A stretch of 64,000 bases of DNA from JAWUWD01 sp034112085 (GTDB lineage Bacteria > Bacteroidota > Bacteroidia > Cytophagales > Cyclobacteriaceae), in the NCBI GenBank assembly GCA_034112085.1, contig JAWUWD010000133.1:24687-88686 (forward strand), in the 5' to 3' direction. Position numbers and translations under genes: made by a program. The notes below the pieces were generated by a model that saw only the letters and a list, made by a program, of their open reading frames with translations, was not told where the DNA came from and made no database searches. Below are positions 59,109 through 64,000 of this stretch, one piece after another (position 1 is the stretch's first letter; each line of letters opens with the position of its first letter).

Positions 59109-61316
59109 ATGAAATTTTGTCATCTTATTCGGTTTTTTCTTTTTCTGGTGGCATCTAGTATCTATGGACAATCAGCTTTGGTTGTATCTGGGTCTATATT
59201 GGATCTAGAGGGAGAAGTAATACCCTTTGCAAGTATTCTTGTTAAGGAAACTAAGCAAGGTACTTCCGCTGATGCCCGAGGACGGTTTCGTTTGGAAATA
59301 TCAAATCAAGGTAGTTATAGCCTAGTTATTTCTGCCATTGGATATCGACAAACAAAGCAAATTATAGATGTCCGAGATGATGCTGAGAATTATGTTATGA
59401 GGCTGGAGCCATCTAGTCTTCAACTTGATCAGGTAGTAGTGACGGGAACAATGAAGGAAATATACTTAAAAGATTCGCCAGTCAAGGTAGAAGTGATTAG
59501 TGCTGCTTTTTTGAGAACAAACCCTACTAATAATGTAATCGAAGCAATCCAAACTGTGAATGGTGTACAAGAACAAATTAATTGCGGTGTCTGTGGTACA
59601 AACGATATTCATATCAATGGACTTGAAGGGCCTTATACTCTGGTACTGATTGATGGTATGCCGATCATGAGTGCCTTGGCTTCAGTATATGGTTTTAATG
59701 GGATCCCTACAACACTAGTGGAGCGCATCGAGATAGTCAAAGGGCCTTCTTCTACCCTGTATGGAACTTCAGCTGTTGGTGGTGTGATCAATGTGATTAC
59801 TAAGCGTCCGGAGAATATGCCTTTGTTGAGCTATAATAGTTTCTATACCTCACATCGAGAATGGAATACAGATTTAGCTTTTTCTCCAAACATTGGTGAA
59901 AAAGTGTCTACAACACTGAGTGGTACTTATTACCGTAATCAACACCGAATGGACTTCAATGATGATAATTTTACTGATATTCCGCTAAATAATAGATTGT
60001 CACTCTTCAATCGGTGGTCGATAAAAAGGGAAAACAATAAACCTGCAGAATTGGCTGTAAGATATTATAAAGAAGAGCGATTTGGTGGGGTTTTAGAATG
60101 GAAAGAAGATAATATTGGAAGTGATCAAACATATGGAGAGTGGATAGAAACGGAGCGAATAGAAGTAATTGGATCTTATGGATTGCCAACCAAATTCGCA
60201 AATTTAAGGATTGACTATTCAGTCAATTTTCATGATCAAGATAGTTATTATGGAGATACTAGATACAAGGCCAAACAATCTGTATGGTTTGCCAATTTGA
60301 TTTGGGACAAATCATTGGGCAAGCACGATCTACTCACGGGTTTGACTTTAAGAAGAGATCATTATGAAGATAATTCACTAGCCAACGCAGATGACACACA
60401 ATTTATTCCAGGATTGTTCCTTCAAGATGAATGGAAGATTAGTTCAAATACCACACTTTTATCTGGTATACGATTTGACCATCATCAGGCACATGGTTTG
60501 ATTATTTCACCTAGAATTAACCTCAAGCAAAATCTTTCTAAGACCACTGCATTGCGCTTGAATTTTGGAACAGGATTTAGAAGAGTGAACCTATTCACTG
60601 AAGATCATGCCGCCTTGACCGGATCGCGGACGGTAGAAATAGCTAACGATCTACTGCCCGAAAGATCACTTAATGCGAACTTTAATATCAATCATATTAT
60701 GAGCTTCCCGGCAAGTACTGGAACACTTGATTTTGATGCGTTTTACACCTATTTCGATAATAAGATCATTCCTGATTATGACGTTGATCCAAACCTCATT
60801 ATCTATGACAACTTGGAAGGACATGGCATTACTAGGGGCGTTGCATTCAGCTATCAACATCAATTTACTTTTCCGCTATCGGTAAGCATGGGAGGAACAT
60901 TTCAAGATGTGTTCCAGGTCACTACGGACGAATTCAACAAAAGCGTCAAAGAAGCACAAGTATTTGCTCCCAAATTTGCAGGAACATTTGTGATCGGATA
61001 TAAAATCAGATCCCTCAATCTATCCATTGACTATACTGGTAGAGTAATGGGAACTCAAGATTTGCCAACCTTTGAAGCACCCAACGAAAGGCCGGACAAA
61101 TCACAATGGTATGTTATCCAAAATATACAATTGACCAAAACATTGGAACATGGTCTTGAAATTTATGGTGGAGTCAAGAACCTTGGAAACTGGACGCAAG
61201 ACAGTCCATTGATTGCGGCTGAAGCTCCGTTTTCAAATGAGTTCGACACTAGCTACGCTTGGGGCCCTTTGCAAACGAGCAGAGCCTATTTAGGATTGAG
61301 GTATAATTTGAAATAG
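59109..61316 (+). CDS. TonB-dependent receptor with CarboxypepD_reg-like extension and plug CxxC
   Basis: A 735-residue outer-membrane receptor. The signal peptide (MKFCHLIRFFLFLVASSIYGQ) precedes a carboxypeptidase-regulatory-like beta sandwich (about 25-100, VSGSILDLEGEVIPFASILVKETKQGTSADARGRFRLEI). The plug domain (about 105-235) has the TonB-box-like QLDQVVVTGT, then INCGVCGTNDIHINGLEGPYTLVLIDGMPIMS with C159 and C162, and VKGPSSTLYGTSAVGGVINVITKRP. The barrel ends in LGLRYNLK. The CxxC sits in the plug just before the conserved LIDGMPI strand, where it could bind a metal or form a disulfide. Substrate is unknown; copper or another metal is a hypothesis only. Upstream dyads suggest dedicated regulation. 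Confidence 0.88.
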   Translation: MKFCHLIRFFLFLVASSIYGQSALVVSGSILDLEGEVIPFASILVKETKQGTSADARGRFRLEISNQGSYSLVISAIGYRQTKQIIDVRDDAENYVMRLEPSSLQLDQVVVTGTMKEIYLKDSPVKVEVISAAFLRTNPTNNVIEAIQTVNGVQEQINCGVCGTNDIHINGLEGPYTLVLIDGMPIMSALASVYGFNGIPTTLVERIEIVKGPSSTLYGTSAVGGVINVITKRPENMPLLSYNSFYTSHREWNTDLAFSPNIGEKVSTTLSGTYYRNQHRMDFNDDNFTDIPLNNRLSLFNRWSIKRENNKPAELAVRYYKEERFGGVLEWKEDNIGSDQTYGEWIETERIEVIGSYGLPTKFANLRIDYSVNFHDQDSYYGDTRYKAKQSVWFANLIWDKSLGKHDLLTGLTLRRDHYEDNSLANADDTQFIPGLFLQDEWKISSNTTLLSGIRFDHHQAHGLIISPRINLKQNLSKTTALRLNFGTGFRRVNLFTEDHAALTGSRTVEIANDLLPERSLNANFNINHIMSFPASTGTLDFDAFYTYFDNKIIPDYDVDPNLIIYDNLEGHGITRGVAFSYQHQFTFPLSVSMGGTFQDVFQVTTDEFNKSVKEAQVFAPKFAGTFVIGYKIRSLNLSIDYTGRVMGTQDLPTFEAPNERPDKSQWYVIQNIQLTKTLEHGLEIYGGVKNLGNWTQDSPLIAAEAPFSNEFDTSYAWGPLQTSRAYLGLRYNLK

Positions 61317-61371
61317 CAAAACCATAAATGGTTATATCTTAAGCACTCATCATTTATAATACTTTTCTAGG

Positions 61372-62826
61372 CTATATATTAGCATTATACAATAACTTAT
61401 CATTGGCAAAGTCATATAGGGTTAACCTTCTCAAATCATAGTAGGCAGTCCACAATGACCTCAAGGCAGTCACATAACTTCGCTTGGCAGTATCTTTTTC
61501 AGTAAGTGCGATATTGAGGTTAGTGATATCTGTTTTACCAATTAGATATCGATTTTGGGCTACAGTATATCTCTCTTGAGCCACGTTATCTGATTCGAAG
61601 GTGATCTCTACCTGACTACGCAGGACTTCAAATCTTCGCACGAGCGTAACGATCTCTTGCTCGAAATTTTGCTTGTCTTGTTCGATGATATAATCGTTCA
61701 GCTTTTTATTTGCTAGGGCTGTTTTCATTCTGGCCTTGTTACGACCCCAGTCAACAATAGGTACCGAGAACCCGATATCTACAACCCTAAGTTCATCCGC
61801 GTCATTGTAGGAATTTTCTAGTGTTTGATCCAGTTTATTGAGACCATAGGAAGCATCAAGATTCAATGAAAACCGTTGTGCTTTGGCACGTGATACTTCA
61901 CGTTCCGCTTCGAGTCTCCTTCTTTCAAAAGCTATGAAATCTGATCGATACGTTTCTGCATATTCGATGGCTTTTTCCATTTCAATATCAAATAGAGGAA
62001 TGGCTTCGGGTAAGGCAAAAGAGAAATCTTCACTGTCGCTAAATCCTGCAAATGTTTGAAGTTGGAGTTGTGCTGTTTGTAGATCAAGTTGAGCTTGAAT
62101 CACTGCCTGTTTCGAACGAAGTAGCTGTAATTTTACTTGAAGTAATTTATCTTTTGAAGTGGTTCCAAGGTTATACCGACCCTGTTCTATCTTAGAGATA
62201 GTATCGTTATTGGCAAGATTATACTGAGCGATCTGTAAACTAATCTGACCTTCTAGATAAGCAAAAAATCTATCAACAGCTCTTGAAGAGACCAGCTCCA
62301 TTTCTTCTACATAACTTCTTTTGGACTCCTCATATCTTAAAGGCTCTGTTTTTTTATCCCAAGCCAGTTGATTGAATGCAAATAGAGGTTGCTGCAGTCT
62401 GATATTGACGATGCTATTGTTCCATTGCTCTGGTATGTAGAAGTCACTCCCTGTATCTACATTATCCCTTAAAAAATCGAGTCTTGAATTCACAGAGATG
62501 TTACCTCCAGTAAAATAAAGAGGTTGTTCGAGCCCAATGTTCGCACTCGAATTCAATTGATCAATAGTCGTAAAACTTCCAATGTTGTTTCTAAAGTTAC
62601 CACTTCTGATACCAGGGGCTGTCCCACTTAATCTTAGTTGTGGGTTATAATTAGACTTATAGAACTTGTATTGCCAGTAGCGATTTTCCTTACGAGTATC
62701 CGCTTGTTTTGCCAGCGGTGATTCGGCTTTGGCCCTACTGATAATATCCTCTAGGGTATAACTATTCTGTGCATTGACTCCGAAACAGATCAGTAGCCCA
62801 ATGTATAATAATATTTTTTTATTCAT
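61372..62826 (-). CDS. TolC-family outer-membrane efflux channel
   Basis: A 484-residue OEP-family channel. After a signal peptide (KILLYIGLLICFGVNAQ) it has the two-repeat layout of TolC: long alpha-hairpins (AVDRFFAYLEGQISLQIAQYNLANNDTISKIEQGRYNLGTTSKDKLLQVKLQLLRSKQAVIQAQLDLQTAQLQL and KQNFEQEIVTLVRRFEVLRSQVEITFESDNVAQERYTVAQNRYLIGKTDITNLNIALTEKDTAKRSYVTALRSLWTAYYDLRRLTLYDF) between barrel strands. It overlaps the upstream MacB-type permease by eight bases, so the two form a tripartite export system with a periplasmic adaptor expected just outside the window. Confidence 0.9.
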   Translation of the reverse strand: MNKKILLYIGLLICFGVNAQNSYTLEDIISRAKAESPLAKQADTRKENRYWQYKFYKSNYNPQLRLSGTAPGIRSGNFRNNIGSFTTIDQLNSSANIGLEQPLYFTGGNISVNSRLDFLRDNVDTGSDFYIPEQWNNSIVNIRLQQPLFAFNQLAWDKKTEPLRYEESKRSYVEEMELVSSRAVDRFFAYLEGQISLQIAQYNLANNDTISKIEQGRYNLGTTSKDKLLQVKLQLLRSKQAVIQAQLDLQTAQLQLQTFAGFSDSEDFSFALPEAIPLFDIEMEKAIEYAETYRSDFIAFERRRLEAEREVSRAKAQRFSLNLDASYGLNKLDQTLENSYNDADELRVVDIGFSVPIVDWGRNKARMKTALANKKLNDYIIEQDKQNFEQEIVTLVRRFEVLRSQVEITFESDNVAQERYTVAQNRYLIGKTDITNLNIALTEKDTAKRSYVTALRSLWTAYYDLRRLTLYDFANDKLLYNANI

Positions 62827-64000
62827 ATCTGAGTGATGTTATTGGGTCTTGACTTGCGGCTTTTTGGGCAGGAGCTATTCCGAAGACTAGACCAACAGTA
62901 GCAGCTACACCAAATGAGAGAACGATCGATGAAAACGAAATAATGGTAGGGATGTCAGCAAAATTGGAAACGACCGTTGCCATTGTTATGCCTAGTATTA
63001 CACCTATAATACCACCTGAGACACTTATCATTACAGCCTCGCAAAGAAATTGCATGATGATATCGTCCTTCTTTGCTCCAATAGATAGTCTCAGTCCGAT
63101 TTCCTTGATTCTTTCCATCACGGAGGCCAGCATGATATTCATAATACCAATTCCCCCAACAAGTAGTGAGATTCCTGCTATCGCTCCCAGCACAAAATTG
63201 AAAATACTTTTGGTGCGCTGCTGTTGTTTTAGTAAAAGCTCAGGAATAGTGATCTCATAATCTACCATTTCATAGTGACGTCTTTGTAAAAGCCTGGAGA
63301 GTACATCGGCAGTTGGGTTGAGTTGTTCAGTCTCATCTACTTGTATGACTAATCTATCAAGTTGATGATAGTTGGTTCGTGGTTCATCATCATCACTACT
63401 TCCACCACCTCCGCCCATCATCATCATCATTCCGCCACCACCTTGATTGGCTTTTTCAATCATAGCCTGTGTGATCAGGTCGCGATTTTTGAATCTTACC
63501 AAAACAGTTTGTAAAGGCGTATAGACATCCATGTTGTAATCTCGTATTCCAAGGTTGGAAATGCTTGATTCTGAAATCAGCCTCTCCTTGAGTATTCCAA
63601 TTACCTTTAGCCATTGATTTCCACATTTTATTTTTTTGCCTATGGGATTTTCTGTTGGGAAGAACTTGGTACTTACATTTTTACCTATAATACATACAGG
63701 CTCTCCTTTGAGGAGTTGTCTTTCATTGAACATTGTTCCTTCAGTCAATTCGAAATTGCTGATTTCAAAATATGCTGGCTCAACTCCTACTAATTTTGCT
63801 GATCTACGTATACCATTGTTGATGATATGTGTTTCTATTATTATCTCCGGACTGATTTTAGTCACTCCAGGAATGATAAGTTTGACGGCCTCGACATCTC
63901 TGAGCGTCAAGCCTGGGGAGTACTTCTTCTTTTCTTTCGATCCTAAATCACTTCCTACGCTTTCCTCAGTTTGCTCAATAATTGGTTTTACGATTATATT
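62819..64000 (-). CDS. MacB-type ABC transporter permease (5' end outside window)
   Basis: The frame stays open to the window edge; 393 residues are visible and the true start lies beyond. The visible part begins in the periplasmic MacB_PCD domain (LTLRDVEAVKLIIPGV, NGIRRSAKLVGVEPAYFEISNFELTEGTMF) and continues to three C-terminal FtsX membrane segments (FNFVLGAIAGISLLVGGIGIMNIMLASVMERIKEIGLRLSIGAKKDDI and after). A Gly/Met run (NQGGGGMMMMMGGGGGSSDDDE, about residues 185-206 of the visible part) interrupts the periplasmic domain. Works with TolC as an exporter of a macrolide-like or peptide compound, substrate unknown. No ATPase domain is seen, so it is a separate permease. Confidence 0.88.
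   Translation of the reverse strand, partial: NIIVKPIIEQTEESVGSDLGSKEKKKYSPGLTLRDVEAVKLIIPGVTKISPEIIIETHIINNGIRRSAKLVGVEPAYFEISNFELTEGTMFNERQLLKGEPVCIIGKNVSTKFFPTENPIGKKIKCGNQWLKVIGILKERLISESSISNLGIRDYNMDVYTPLQTVLVRFKNRDLITQAMIEKANQGGGGMMMMMGGGGGSSDDDEPRTNYHQLDRLVIQVDETEQLNPTADVLSRLLQRRHYEMVDYEITIPELLLKQQQRTKSIFNFVLGAIAGISLLVGGIGIMNIMLASVMERIKEIGLRLSIGAKKDDIIMQFLCEAVMISVSGGIIGVILGITMATVVSNFADIPTIISFSSIVLSFGVAATVGLVFGIAPAQKAASQDPITSLRYE

Noticed and set aside
61320..61333. Hairpin AACCAT/ATGGTT after the CxxC receptor gene
   Set aside because: Only six base pairs with a two-base gap and no U-run; too weak to call a terminator.

Overview
The window is a 64 kb piece of an AT-rich chromosome from a member of the Bacteroidota, most likely Cytophagales (Reichenbachiella/Fulvivirga-like). 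The evidence is: three type IX secretion (T9SS) C-terminal sorting domains, one of them on a PorZ-like protein; TonB-dependent receptors; DUF6089 outer-membrane proteins; the gene orders purH-mreBCD-mrdA-rodA and uppS-bamA-ompH-ompH; the long IspH form; TAnnTTTG-type promoter boxes; and little sign of Shine-Dalgarno sequences. I see no tRNA, rRNA, CRISPR array, prophage or intact insertion sequence. The content is almost entirely chromosomal core and lineage genes, and the genus assignment is inference.

Layout. 0-5 kb (+): rbfA, a LolC/E-type permease and a SNF2-family helicase. 4.9-8.7 kb (-): a 35-residue membrane peptide gene missed by length cut-offs, a MATE exporter, two small proteins and ispH. 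8.8-11 kb (+): hutG-hutF, the formylglutamate route of histidine breakdown, behind a strong Bacteroidota-type promoter. 11-24 kb: cell-surface and membrane genes (a 736-aa VCBS protein, murF, a membrane protein, a TPR protein, a nitroreductase, a 1972-aa VCBS/LRR/Ig T9SS protein with four tandem 203-aa repeats, and a TIGR03032 protein). 24.5-27.6 kb (+): a secreted TPR-CHAT protease-like protein, divergent from the giant protein's operon across a 14-bp perfect inverted repeat.

27.6-39 kb: pdxJ (-), then a long + strand run of yqeY, cvpA, pabA/trpG, an alpha/beta hydrolase, a CBS protein, nadK, two DUF6089 proteins, uppS, bamA, ompH, ompH and ldcA. This is an envelope-biogenesis block: lipid carrier synthesis, outer-membrane protein assembly, periplasmic chaperones and muropeptide recycling. 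39.9-46.4 kb (-): chrA, an Fe(II)/2OG dioxygenase, a DUF4399 lipoprotein, recO, porZ, tdk and a 2Fe-2S ferredoxin. 46.6 kb (+): a conserved-looking unknown. 47.6-56.2 kb (-): rodA, mrdA, mreD, mreC, mreB (rod-shape elongasome), purH, purN and a UbiA-family prenyltransferase.

56.4-64 kb: a TonB-dependent receptor preceded by a textbook TPP riboswitch, so probably a thiamine-compound importer; a second TonB receptor with a CxxC in its plug domain; then tolC and a MacB-type permease (-), the permease cut by the window edge.

Recurring features are TTG start codons on at least six genes and tail-to-tail gene pairs that abut or overlap with no room for separate terminators. The best leads for new biology are the CHAT/giant T9SS protein locus with its inverted repeat, the 35-aa peptide downstream of the MATE gene, the riboswitch-controlled receptor and the CxxC receptor.
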